From Candidatus Thorarchaeota archaeon (GTDB taxonomy: Archaea > Asgardarchaeota > Thorarchaeia > Thorarchaeales > Thorarchaeaceae), in assembly GCA_004524595.1 (NCBI GenBank), contig SDOA01000033.1, positions 1-34,644 on the forward strand: a stretch of DNA of 34,644 nt, given 5' to 3'. The translations under genes and the position numbers were made by a program. The notes beneath the pieces are model-generated. The model made no database searches, was not told the origin of the DNA, and saw only the letters and a list, made by a program, of their open reading frames with translations. Shown here piece after piece: positions 16,270 through 23,727 of this stretch. Positions within the stretch are counted from its first letter, which is position 1. The number at the start of each line of letters is the position of its first letter.

Positions 16270-16941
16270 ATGAGCGCTGAAATTCGTAATTGGTCTCTGA
16301 CAACAATGAGTGGGATTTTTGTAATATTCTCTTATTGTTCATTCACATTGATATCTTTGGTACTCTATCCTGCAGCTTATAGCCCACTCACCCACTATCT
16401 AAGTAGACTTGGTAACTTTGACTACAATCCTTTTGGAGCCTATTTCTATAACTTGGGGTGCATCCTGACAGGATTGGCTCTAATTCCATTCTTCCTGAGT
16501 TTACGAAAATGGTATACAAAACGAAATTTCCAGGTATATATACTCATGATTGGACAGATTATTGGCCTACTATCTGCAATTGCTTTGATAATGATTGGCG
16601 TCTTTTCGGAGGATAAAGGAGTTCCTCATCTCGCCGCTTCGTCACTCTTTTTTATTTTGAATTTCATTGTACTTATACTGGTCAATCTATCTCTTATTTG
16701 GCATCCTCAATTCTTCAAACCAATTGCGTTCTATGGAATTGCTATTGATTTTATTAGCTTAGGGCTTGAATCGGCAATTAGCGGACCAATTGTAGAGTGG
16801 TTCACTGTGTTTAGTTCAGTGTTTTTTGTTGCACTGATATCTGTGAATTCCTTAATATCAAATAGAAGTCATTACAATCGTCATTATTATAATCATTATC
16901 AAAATAACCACACAAAGAAAAGCACAGATCTTGTACTCTGA
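16270..16941 (+). CDS. DUF998-type six-helix membrane protein
   Basis: 223 residues with about six membrane helices. The 'SPLTHYLSRLGNFDYNPFGA' loop after helix 1 and the 'GVFSEDKGVPHLAASSLFF' region are typical of the DUF998 family, an integral membrane family with no established function. ATG 16270 has a weak GGGAG about 9 nt upstream. The last ~27 residues are a His/Asn/Tyr-rich tail unlike the rest of the protein, and the DNA encoding them overlaps the 3' end of a possible small membrane protein on the opposite strand. Confidence 0.75.
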   Translation: MSAEIRNWSLTTMSGIFVIFSYCSFTLISLVLYPAAYSPLTHYLSRLGNFDYNPFGAYFYNLGCILTGLALIPFFLSLRKWYTKRNFQVYILMIGQIIGLLSAIALIMIGVFSEDKGVPHLAASSLFFILNFIVLILVNLSLIWHPQFFKPIAFYGIAIDFISLGLESAISGPIVEWFTVFSSVFFVALISVNSLISNRSHYNRHYYNHYQNNHTKKSTDLVL

Positions 16942-17055
16942 GCTCTTTTTCTCAGGGCTCATCTCTCTCCATTCTTTTCTTACATTTCTTAAGCCCAATA
17001 ATTCCATACATGCTATACACAAAACAATTGGTATGATAAAAATAAGTATTCCCAA
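16858..17055 (-). CDS. Possible small two-helix membrane protein overlapping DUF998 gene
   Basis: A 65-codon frame from TTG 17055. The peptide has two hydrophobic helices ('ILIFIIPIVLCIACMELL' and 'ICAFLCVVILIMIIIMTIVM') joined by a strongly charged loop ('RNVRKEWREMSPEKKSSEYK'), a sensible hairpin topology. Its last 84 bp overlap antisense to the low-complexity tail of the DUF998 gene. It has no clear ribosome-binding site; GAAAATTT near 17077-17084 is only weakly TATA-like. It could instead be an antisense artefact of AT-rich sequence. Confidence 0.35.
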   Translation of the reverse strand: MGILIFIIPIVLCIACMELLGLRNVRKEWREMSPEKKSSEYKICAFLCVVILIMIIIMTIVMTSI

Positions 17056-17201
17056 AAATCGAACAAGGTCAAAGAAATTTTCTATTTGAATTCAAAACCA
17101 CTCCTCTTAACCCTATTACAGAATTGTTGAATTATTAAAAATATACGATAATCTTTGTATCAAATATTAGCAAACTGCTTAGAATGTGTTCTACTGGCAG
17201 C

Positions 17202-17209
17202 TTTATTTT
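17202..17209 (+). promoter_or_regulatory. TATA-like box for the GNAT gene
   Basis: TTTATTTT is centred 25-26 nt before ATG 17231, the exact spacing for a leaderless transcript. It lies inside the longer frame that begins at GTG 17186, which argues against that earlier start. Confidence 0.5.
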
Positions 17210-17230
17210 CTACAGTTTTCTTGCTTAGAT

Positions 17231-17800
17231 ATGTACTATGGTGAACGTGTGTATCTACGTGCACTGGATGTATCTGATTCTGATACTATTATTGAACATT
17301 GGAATTCACTGGATTTTCATAGATACCTAGGAGTTCCGTTACCCCGGTCTAGAAGATATATGGAGATTTGGCTCGAGAAGAGAAGTATTGCAGATCCGTG
17401 GAGAGATGGCTTATTAGAACTTGCAATAGTTGACAAACATAGTAGTGAATTTCTTGGTCTAGCTCATCTTGAAGATATTAGGAGACCTCATAGTAGAGCT
17501 GAGTTTGGTATTTCTATTCATAATCCAAAGAACCTCTCAAAGGGATATGGGACTGATGCAACTCGTGTAATGCTCTGGATAGGTTTCAACATTCTCGGTC
17601 TTCATAGCATCTACTTGGATACAATGGAAGCTAATTTCCGTGCAATCCGGACTTACGAGAAAGTTGGTTTCAGACGAGTTGGGTTATTGAGAGAAACTGA
17701 ATTCTTAGATGGCACATACAAAGGTCTCTTAGTGATGGATATTTTACGAGATGAATTCATCGCAGCAAACCCCTCGTTTGAAGTAAAGGGAATACCTTAG
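17231..17800 (+). CDS. RimJ/RimL-type GNAT acetyltransferase
   Basis: 189 residues from ATG 17231, the usual GNAT length; the earlier GTG 17186 would add 15 residues across the promoter. It opens with the subfamily pattern 'YYGERVYLRALDVSDSDTII'. The acetyl-CoA-binding region is 'NPKNLSKGYGTDATRVMLWI' (a variant of R/Q-x-x-G-x-G/A, with K-G-Y-G), followed by 'LHSIYLDTMEANFRAIRTYE' and 'KVGFRRVGLLRE', the classic RimJ/L end. The substrate is an amino group, on protein N-termini, a small molecule or an antibiotic; context does not tell. It lies 44 bp upstream of the AAA+ gene on the same strand, but that gene has its own TATA-like sequence. Confidence 0.85.
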   Translation: MYYGERVYLRALDVSDSDTIIEHWNSLDFHRYLGVPLPRSRRYMEIWLEKRSIADPWRDGLLELAIVDKHSSEFLGLAHLEDIRRPHSRAEFGISIHNPKNLSKGYGTDATRVMLWIGFNILGLHSIYLDTMEANFRAIRTYEKVGFRRVGLLRETEFLDGTYKGLLVMDILRDEFIAANPSFEVKGIP

Positions 17801-17844
17801 TCTTTTCACTAGTTTAGTTCGATATATTCTGTAATATATCTTGG

Positions 17845-19533
17845 ATGAAAACCATTCTTTATGAACGGTCGGTAGATTCAAATCGACAGGTTACAATCAA
17901 CAAGACAGTTAGGAGGCTGATTAGAATAATCCCACCATCTAGTAACCCGGAAGATTTTGATAGAGAGATGTACATCACGATTCTGAGAGATCAACCACCT
18001 CTTACTCGTTACGTGTCTAGAGGTGATACTCGTGATGAGATTGATGTACCTAATCCTCACAAGGATGCAGATAGAGCAATCTTTCGAGCTGTGCGCTTTA
18101 CCATGAAGGATGGAACTCCCCGATTTCAACCAATTCTAGGAAGTACAGGGTCTGGAAAGACACACCTTTTCTGGGTCTTGAAAGACCAAGAGAACTACTT
18201 TGCTGCAGGTAATTTCCTGGCAATCTATGTTCCTTCACCACCGTCTCCAGTTCGCGTACCACTTCACCTCCATGCCTGTCTTGTTGACGAGGCTGGTGAT
18301 GCAATCTTTGAGCAGACTGTTGATATGCTCATACAGAAATTTGGAGGGCTTAAGGGAGTAACTCATGAGATTTATGATTACACATATGCCCTCGAGAGGT
18401 TGTTGGTGGATTATCCCGGGATTTCAGCTGATGTTGTCAAAGTTCTCTTAAGATATCGTCTAGATCCTGCAACACAGGATCTTGCTAGACGCTGGCTACT
18501 TGGAGATGCATTAAATGAAAACGAGATTGAACGGCTTGGTGTGCGAACTATACTGGAAGAGGATGATGTCACTATAGCAACAATCAAGCTTCTGACAGAG
18601 GGTTCTGAAGTACCCATTGTTTTATTCATTGATGAAATGGAAGGACCTTACAATACCTACGGTGAACAAGGTGAACGACACTTTCTCGAGATTCTCAAGA
18701 GAATATACAATGAAACAAAAAATGTGGTAATTATCGCGTCATGTCTTAGTGATATTTGGGAAAGGATCTACAATATTGCTGATGGACCAATGAGGTCAAG
18801 GATGGAAGCTCCTGTTGAATTAGCACTCTTCACAAGAGATGATATTACACTCTTCATTAAAGACACGATGAGTAAATACTGGCAATTTCAGAATATCGAA
18901 CCTCCCCCTGATCCTCTATTTCCCTTCACAGAGTCAATTGTTGATGAAGCGTATTCCTACTCGAAAGGTAACCCTCGTGAAGCCATCAAATATCTCATTC
19001 CCCAATTGGATTTTATTCTTTTTGAGAAACCCATTTCTGAGGCAGAACCACAGGATGATTATGTAATCAAATTAACAAGTACTGTTGTGACAAACTCATT
19101 GATAGAGGTACTCAAGATTGTTGGAAGTCCCCTTGGAATTGAAGTCAAACCTATTGTTGACGAAGAACCATCTCAAAAACAAAAATCAATGATTGTTCAA
19201 TTAGAGATGGATGGAGTTACAAAACAAATAGGTATAGATATTCCAAATGTCAAGGACTGGGATCGGAGCGGTGGTGTTGCAGCCTTCTATGCTGCCAAGA
19301 GACTCAAGTCAATTCTTGATGATGGCACTGTTGATGGCACAATGATTGCCGTACCAACTGATACTAAAGGTACAAAGTTTGATGCTATTCTTGAGGAGAT
19401 TGGTTCAAAGGTATTACTCCTGAGATTTGATGATAAAACTGGTACTACCTTTGTACAGGAAGCCAATGCTGGTGTTCTGCCCCATGGATATACTGAGGCA
19501 ATAACGGGTCTAATTGATGAATTGTTTGCTTAA
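17845..19533 (+). CDS. AAA+ / P-loop ATPase of unknown role
   Basis: 562 residues, cytoplasmic. Walker A is 'GSTGSGKT' (residues 99-106) and Walker B 'IVLFIDEMEG' (acidic pair Asp263-Glu264); a sensor-1-like 'VVIIASCLSDIWERI' and an arginine-rich 'GPMRSRME' follow. A helical insertion of about 120 residues separates Walker A from Walker B. 'YSKGNPREAIKYL' (about 375-387) resembles the sensor-2 helix of ORC/Cdc6-type ATPases. The last ~110 residues form a separate alpha/beta domain ('IGIDIPNVKDWDRSGGVAAF', 'GTMIAVPTDTKGTKFDAILE'); a restriction-endonuclease-like fold is conceivable but the active-site set is not clear. GATATATT at 17821-17828 gives near-leaderless spacing to ATG 17845. It could be an NTPase in DNA repair, defence or replication control; no partner genes are visible. 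Confidence 0.75.
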   Translation: MKTILYERSVDSNRQVTINKTVRRLIRIIPPSSNPEDFDREMYITILRDQPPLTRYVSRGDTRDEIDVPNPHKDADRAIFRAVRFTMKDGTPRFQPILGSTGSGKTHLFWVLKDQENYFAAGNFLAIYVPSPPSPVRVPLHLHACLVDEAGDAIFEQTVDMLIQKFGGLKGVTHEIYDYTYALERLLVDYPGISADVVKVLLRYRLDPATQDLARRWLLGDALNENEIERLGVRTILEEDDVTIATIKLLTEGSEVPIVLFIDEMEGPYNTYGEQGERHFLEILKRIYNETKNVVIIASCLSDIWERIYNIADGPMRSRMEAPVELALFTRDDITLFIKDTMSKYWQFQNIEPPPDPLFPFTESIVDEAYSYSKGNPREAIKYLIPQLDFILFEKPISEAEPQDDYVIKLTSTVVTNSLIEVLKIVGSPLGIEVKPIVDEEPSQKQKSMIVQLEMDGVTKQIGIDIPNVKDWDRSGGVAAFYAAKRLKSILDDGTVDGTMIAVPTDTKGTKFDAILEEIGSKVLLLRFDDKTGTTFVQEANAGVLPHGYTEAITGLIDELFA

Positions 19534-19573
19534 TAGAACAGATTAAAAAAGTTGGAAACTCGCCTTCTCTTAA

Positions 19574-20119
19574 CTATCCCGATGCATATAGTATCATAGG
19601 TTGTAGACCAAACATACCTGCGACAATGTTACCTGGAAATTGCGCTAGTTTAGTGTTATAGGCAGTAACAGCATCATTATAGTCCAGTTTTGCCATTGCA
19701 ATCTTATTCTCTGTGGATGTAATCTCTACAAACAGATCCTGATAGAGTTCACTAGCATAGAGTGTAGGATAGTCTTCTTGAATTGCTATAAAGAGCACGT
19801 CAAACTCGATATTGAGCTGTGAAGAAATATTCGCCTGCTCGCTTGGACTATTGTTCAGATTTAGCCACTGCGTTCTAAGTTCGGTGATTCGCGTTAGTGT
19901 TTCTTGTTCAAATGAGGTATAATTCTCAACCACATCTATCAATTGCGGAATCAAAGCAATCTTAAGTTCGTATTGAATCTGAATATGTGTCCACATATTC
20001 TTTGCATCGTTCTGGGCAGCTACCAAGTCATTATATGTCATGATCAACGTAGCAGAAAATCCTACCCCTACAATTGCAATACCAAGCACTACAATGCATG
20101 CAATCTGTTTTACTTCCAT
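19574..20119 (-). CDS. lemA: LemA family protein
   Basis: 181 residues. One N-terminal membrane helix (about 5-28) is followed by the long helical LemA bundle: 'YNDLVAAQNDAKNMWTHIQI', 'LIPQLIDVVENYTSFEQETL' (the usual LIP-x-L-V-x-x-V-x-x-Y-x-x-x-E pattern), 'EDYPTLYASELYQDL' and 'YNDAVTAYNTKLAQFPGNIV'. LemA proteins are anchored with the bundle outside and are often encoded beside TPM-domain proteins, as here: the TPM gene ends 24 bp upstream. Their biochemical role is unsettled. GGAGAT lies 7 nt before ATG 20119. The protein ends soon after 'LQPMILYASG', so it is a short but complete member. Confidence 0.9.
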   Translation of the reverse strand: MEVKQIACIVVLGIAIVGVGFSATLIMTYNDLVAAQNDAKNMWTHIQIQYELKIALIPQLIDVVENYTSFEQETLTRITELRTQWLNLNNSPSEQANISSQLNIEFDVLFIAIQEDYPTLYASELYQDLFVEITSTENKIAMAKLDYNDAVTAYNTKLAQFPGNIVAGMFGLQPMILYASG

Positions 20120-20143
20120 TTTCAGTATCTCCTTACTTCAATT

Positions 20144-21016
20144 TTAGTATGTATACCCTCCTCCTTCTGTTCGTCCGCCACCAGGACGAACTCGGTTTCC
20201 TCCTTTAATTGTGATAGTAGCACCAATTGCTATTGCAATGGCATAACCTAAAACAAGGAGTGAACCGTCCCACCACCATGCGAACAATACCAGTACTCCC
20301 ATTCCGATAAGTGGAAACAGGACCATTCTTCTTCTATATAATGAGAATTGGAGCAGATAGAACATTGTCGTCAGACCAACAGCGACTATTGCACCTGCTA
20401 TTAGAGGGTTCTCATAACCCCAGAGCCGAAATGCAGCAAGCCCGACTGGGTCACTTATTTGACTGCGGACACTTGGATCATCTTTGAATTCGTCATAAAA
20501 CTCAACTAGTCCCTCATAGAATCCATCATAGAAATATGCCCAATCAAACCAGAATGTGATGTTATCATTTGTGATTCTCGCTGCCTCAGAGGCAGTAATA
20601 GCTCCTTCAAGACCTCTTCCAATTTCAACTCTGAAATTATAGTAATAATGGGTTTCATTCTCCCAATAATAGAGAATCAGTAGAAGTCCATTATTGACAT
20701 CATCCTTTCCCATGCCCCATCCATTGAAGAGGAGGTACGAGTACCGATTCAGGTCTTCCCCTTCAAGATCATCAGTTGTAATAATGAACACTTCAACAGT
20801 GGTCTGTTCCTCGATATAACGGCACGAGTATTCAAGATCTTCCTCTTCTTCAAAGGTAAGTATATGCGCCCAATCGTTTACCATATATCCTGTCTGAGTA
20901 GGAATTGCTTGTGCATTCAGGGTAATACTGAACATTACAATACCAATAAGAAACACACCTAGTATTGTTCTCATTTGCTTTGGGCGTGCCTTAAGAATTG
21001 TCAAGACTGAGATCAC
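20144..21016 (-). CDS. TPM-domain (YgcG/Psb32-like) membrane protein
   Basis: 290 residues. Signal peptide ('TILGVFLIGIVMFSITLNAQA'), then a TPM domain: 'GYMVNDWAHILTFEEEEDLE', 'TTVEVFIITTDDLEGEDLNR', 'NGWGMGKDDVNNGLLLILYY', 'FRVEIGRGLEGAITASEA'. Two or three membrane helices follow and the tail is Gly/Arg-rich ('RPGGGRTEGGGYTY'), as is usual for the family. TPM proteins act outside the membrane, some as phosphatases and some in membrane-complex maintenance. The start is uncertain: GTG 21016 has ATTAATAA (21046-21053) at near-leaderless spacing, while ATG 20974 would put the signal peptide right at the N-terminus. Pairing with lemA downstream is the common arrangement. Confidence 0.85.
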   Translation of the reverse strand: MISVLTILKARPKQMRTILGVFLIGIVMFSITLNAQAIPTQTGYMVNDWAHILTFEEEEDLEYSCRYIEEQTTVEVFIITTDDLEGEDLNRYSYLLFNGWGMGKDDVNNGLLLILYYWENETHYYYNFRVEIGRGLEGAITASEAARITNDNITFWFDWAYFYDGFYEGLVEFYDEFKDDPSVRSQISDPVGLAAFRLWGYENPLIAGAIVAVGLTTMFYLLQFSLYRRRMVLFPLIGMGVLVLFAWWWDGSLLVLGYAIAIAIGATITIKGGNRVRPGGGRTEGGGYTY

Positions 21017-21108
21017 TGTCGTTTGGTTTTATCTCATTACTCGATATTAATAACGAATATTGTATTAATTTTTGAGAGTATAAATCATAGAAGGTTTCAA
21101 ACCTACAT

Positions 21109-21681
21109 TTAGATATTAGGTGTTTCATCATCAGGTTGATTTTCTGGCTCATTTTCCTTTTTCTCATCTTTAAAGAAGAATTCTGGTAAGACAAGAAGAG
21201 CAATAAAGATTGCAAGTACAATGGGGAGACCATAAGGTTGATGTAAAAATAGAGTCACGTAACCTATGTACGGAATAGCAAATACGACCACACCAATGAT
21301 ATCCTCGTGTACTCGATAGCCTTCATCTCTAAGGGTGTTGTTATCACCCTGTGTGAAATATCTATATTCACCGTCAATAATTTGGATTTCCTTGACTCTG
21401 TGTACTATAGGTTTATTGTGATAGTCTGTATTGAATACGATAATATCATTTAGATCGATTTCATCAGGAGCTGTAGCTTGGAGTACGAGAAGGTGTCCAA
21501 CATCAAGGCTTGGTATCATGGATTTACTCTCAACAACAACAAGTGGAGTGGATGTTCCCATTGCTAGAGTAAAAACACCGTAGGAACCTAATGTCACGCC
21601 AACGACGATAAGAATTACAAAACCTGTTTTTGTAATCTCAGAGCGTTGGTTCCATTTTAATAATTCACGAGCGCGTTCCAT
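21109..21681 (-). CDS. Signal peptidase I (archaeal/ER type, S26B)
   Basis: 190 residues. N-terminal membrane helix (about 19-42), then the catalytic serine Ser54 in 'ESKSMIPSLDVGHLL', the general base His94 in 'KPIVHRVKEI' (His instead of the bacterial Lys), and 'YFTQGDNNTLRDEG' carrying the conserved Asp residues. A second membrane helix near the C-terminus is followed by an acidic tail ('DEKKENEPENQPDDE'). The enzyme removes signal peptides from exported proteins on the outer face of the membrane; several substrates are encoded in this window. AAGGAG precedes ATG 21681 by 8 nt. It lies upstream of, and co-oriented with, the TPM and lemA genes (92 bp), so the three may form an envelope cluster. 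Confidence 0.9.
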   Translation of the reverse strand: MERARELLKWNQRSEITKTGFVILIVVGVTLGSYGVFTLAMGTSTPLVVVESKSMIPSLDVGHLLVLQATAPDEIDLNDIIVFNTDYHNKPIVHRVKEIQIIDGEYRYFTQGDNNTLRDEGYRVHEDIIGVVVFAIPYIGYVTLFLHQPYGLPIVLAIFIALLVLPEFFFKDEKKENEPENQPDDETPNI

Positions 21682-21742
21682 TAGTCGAACTCCTTACAAG
21701 TTACGATATTGACTAATTAATAAAACTGACTCTAATCAATCT

Positions 21743-22252
21743 CTAGCGAATCCATCTCTTTGAAGCCATATTGATGATATCCAATACATCAACTGCTTCT
21801 GCTCTCATATCTGGCTGCCAGTTTCTGACATCCTCTACTTTTTTGACTTCTGTCTGTTCTGAGAGAAATTCCTTGATGATACGAAGACGTTTTTCTTCAG
21901 CTTGTGTTGCTCTCATCGCATCTCTCCCTGAGGGATATCCTCCGGTTGGTGTTTCTGAAGTCGAGATCACATACCAAAGATCCTCATCAATTTTAATGAT
22001 GACCACTTGGGCTGGACTGGGTTTGATGTGCTCTTCAAATAGTATCGAGTCGCCAGGTACCACTGGGTCTCCTGAATATTTCTTAACTCCTTCTGCTGTG
22101 AGTATTTCTTCAGAAAACTCGAACAAGACTTTCTCAACAGCTTTTTTGAGAATTTCTAATGATGCTTCGACAATTATGCCCTCATCGGTATTAATTCGTT
22201 GATTATTGTTGTCTTCGTACATGATTGTCCCTATGATTTTAGACTCTGACAT
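21743..22252 (-). CDS. Hypothetical 169-aa soluble protein
   Basis: I do not recognise a family. The protein is acidic and cytoplasmic. It has an N-terminal strand/helix part ('IIVEASLEILKKAVEKVLFEF'), a middle segment 'PVVPGDSILFEEHIKPSPAQVVIIKIDEDLWYVIST', then a conserved-looking 'TPTGGYPSGRDAMRATQAEEKR' loop before a helical C-terminus. No membrane segment or cofactor motif is present. ATG 22252 has no clear Shine-Dalgarno box. It is 62 bp upstream of the signal peptidase gene on the same strand and divergent from the persulfide dioxygenase fusion. Confidence 0.65.
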   Translation of the reverse strand: MSESKIIGTIMYEDNNNQRINTDEGIIVEASLEILKKAVEKVLFEFSEEILTAEGVKKYSGDPVVPGDSILFEEHIKPSPAQVVIIKIDEDLWYVISTSETPTGGYPSGRDAMRATQAEEKRLRIIKEFLSEQTEVKKVEDVRNWQPDMRAEAVDVLDIINMASKRWIR

Positions 22253-22337
22253 CTGTTTAATCTTTGCCCTATGACATGAAAATCTTGGTCAATAGATACA
22301 CCTTATCTCTTAAAAGATAGAAAGGGGAATGATTCAG

Positions 22338-22343
22338 AGGGTG
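22338..22343 (+). promoter_or_regulatory. Shine-Dalgarno box supporting TTG start at 22351
   Basis: AGGGTG, 7 nt before TTG 22351. An ATG at 22330 nearby is in another frame and stops after a few codons. CTTAAAAG at about 22309-22316 is a possible TATA element. Confidence 0.45.
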
Positions 22344-22350
22344 CTTTAAA

Positions 22351-23724
22351 TTGCGGATACATACAATACGCTCAAATGGACTCGCAGCATTATCGTACCT
22401 TGTCACCTCGGATAGAGAAGCTCTAGTGATAGACCCTCGTCGTGACGCCTCAATATACCAAGAACTTGCAAAAAGTCAAGGTGTTGAGATCAAATTCATT
22501 TTTGAGACCCATAGGAATGAAGACTATGTCACTGGGTCTCTTGAATTACAATCTCTTGTTCCAAATTGTGAAATTGGTCATAGCAATGCTACTAACTTCA
22601 GATTTGGCGAGCATAGTATTAATGATGGTGAGTCTTTCACCATAGGAAAAATGTGCATTACTTGTGTACATACACCGGGTCATACGGATGATAGTATGTG
22701 TTATGCCATTTCCGATACTACTACTGGTCCTGAACCGATTGTGATGTTTACAGGCGATACACTCTTTGTCAATGAGGTCGGTCGTACTGATCTTGTTGAT
22801 TTGAACAAGCATGCGGAGATGTCTCAGAAACTCTATACAAGCCTTACTGAGAAAATCCTTCCCTTAGGTGATGGAATTATTATTCATCCGGGACACGGAG
22901 CTGGTTCTGTTTGTGGTGGTGCAATTGGAGACCGAGAGTTCTCAACTATTGGTTACGAGAGGATTCATAATCCATGGCTAAAGATAGGTGAGGAAGACTT
23001 CATTGATGCAAAGGTGAATCAACGTCTGACCCGTGCCGCTTACTTCAAACGTTGCGAGAAATTGAATACTGATGGGCCTCCATTACTTGATACACTTGAG
23101 AATCTCTCAGAGATTGATGTAGATGATTTTAAGAAACTACTCAAACAGGAAACTCATCAAGCAATCGATACGAGACCAGCTACAGATTTTCTAGAAGGGC
23201 ACGTCCCCGGAACAATCAGTCTGAGTCTCACCAATATGGGTCTTCTATCTGGTTGGTCTCTAAAGTCAGAAAATAGCATTTCATTGATATTAGGACAAAG
23301 GGGTGATTTAGAAGAAGCATGGAGTTATTTGATCAGAGTTGGTCTTGATAATATTATAGGCTTTCTGAAAAATGGTATTTCAGGCTGGTCAGTCAAAGGG
23401 CTAGAACTAGAAACTATAACCCATATTTCACTTGATGCGCTGCAACAGAGAATCAATGATGAATCAATTCATGTTTTAGATATTCGTGAACCACATGAAT
23501 TTGATACTGGACATATCCCTGGATCTCAAAATCTTCCTCTTACGCAAATTGGTATTGGAAAAGATATTCTATTGGGATATGGTACTAATGCAACAATCTG
23601 CCCCTCAGGTAACAGAAGTACAACCGCTGCAAGTCTCCTTAAGAGATCTGGTGTAAAAGACATCGTTGTCCCATTGGAAGGTATCAAGGGTTGGAAGGCT
23701 CGTGGTCTTCCTCTGGAGGAGTAA
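22351..23724 (+). CDS. Persulfide dioxygenase-like metallo-beta-lactamase fused to two rhodanese domains
   Basis: 457 residues from a TTG start. Residues 1-200 are an ETHE1-like metallo-beta-lactamase domain; the usual H-x-H-x-D-H is here H54-R-N56-E-D58-Y59. The residues equivalent to the single-iron triad of ETHE1 are kept: His54, His111 ('HTPGHTDDS') and Asp136 ('FTGDTLF'); His182 ('HPGHGAG') is also present. Two rhodanese domains follow: the first (about 262-350) has no catalytic Cys and is probably structural, the second (about 360-457) has Cys417 in the loop 'CPSGNRST'. Such fusions oxidise persulfides to sulfite and transfer sulfane sulfur. The protein is cytoplasmic and heads a likely operon with ggt (3-bp gap). 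Confidence 0.85.
   Translation: MRIHTIRSNGLAALSYLVTSDREALVIDPRRDASIYQELAKSQGVEIKFIFETHRNEDYVTGSLELQSLVPNCEIGHSNATNFRFGEHSINDGESFTIGKMCITCVHTPGHTDDSMCYAISDTTTGPEPIVMFTGDTLFVNEVGRTDLVDLNKHAEMSQKLYTSLTEKILPLGDGIIIHPGHGAGSVCGGAIGDREFSTIGYERIHNPWLKIGEEDFIDAKVNQRLTRAAYFKRCEKLNTDGPPLLDTLENLSEIDVDDFKKLLKQETHQAIDTRPATDFLEGHVPGTISLSLTNMGLLSGWSLKSENSISLILGQRGDLEEAWSYLIRVGLDNIIGFLKNGISGWSVKGLELETITHISLDALQQRINDESIHVLDIREPHEFDTGHIPGSQNLPLTQIGIGKDILLGYGTNATICPSGNRSTTAASLLKRSGVKDIVVPLEGIKGWKARGLPLEE
23715..23721 (+). promoter_or_regulatory. Shine-Dalgarno box of ggt, inside the preceding gene
   Basis: GGAGGAG lies in the last codons of the rhodanese fusion gene, 6 nt before TTG 23728. It supports the TTG start and translation of both genes from one mRNA. 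Confidence 0.65.
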
Positions 23725-23727
23725 AAT

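Noticed and set aside
21771..22202. 143-codon plus-strand frame opposite the 169-aa hypothetical gene
   Set aside because: Because the minus-strand gene is itself unrecognised I compared both; the minus product has balanced charge and predicted secondary structure, while the plus product is Ser/Thr-rich with antisense-like composition and no start signal.
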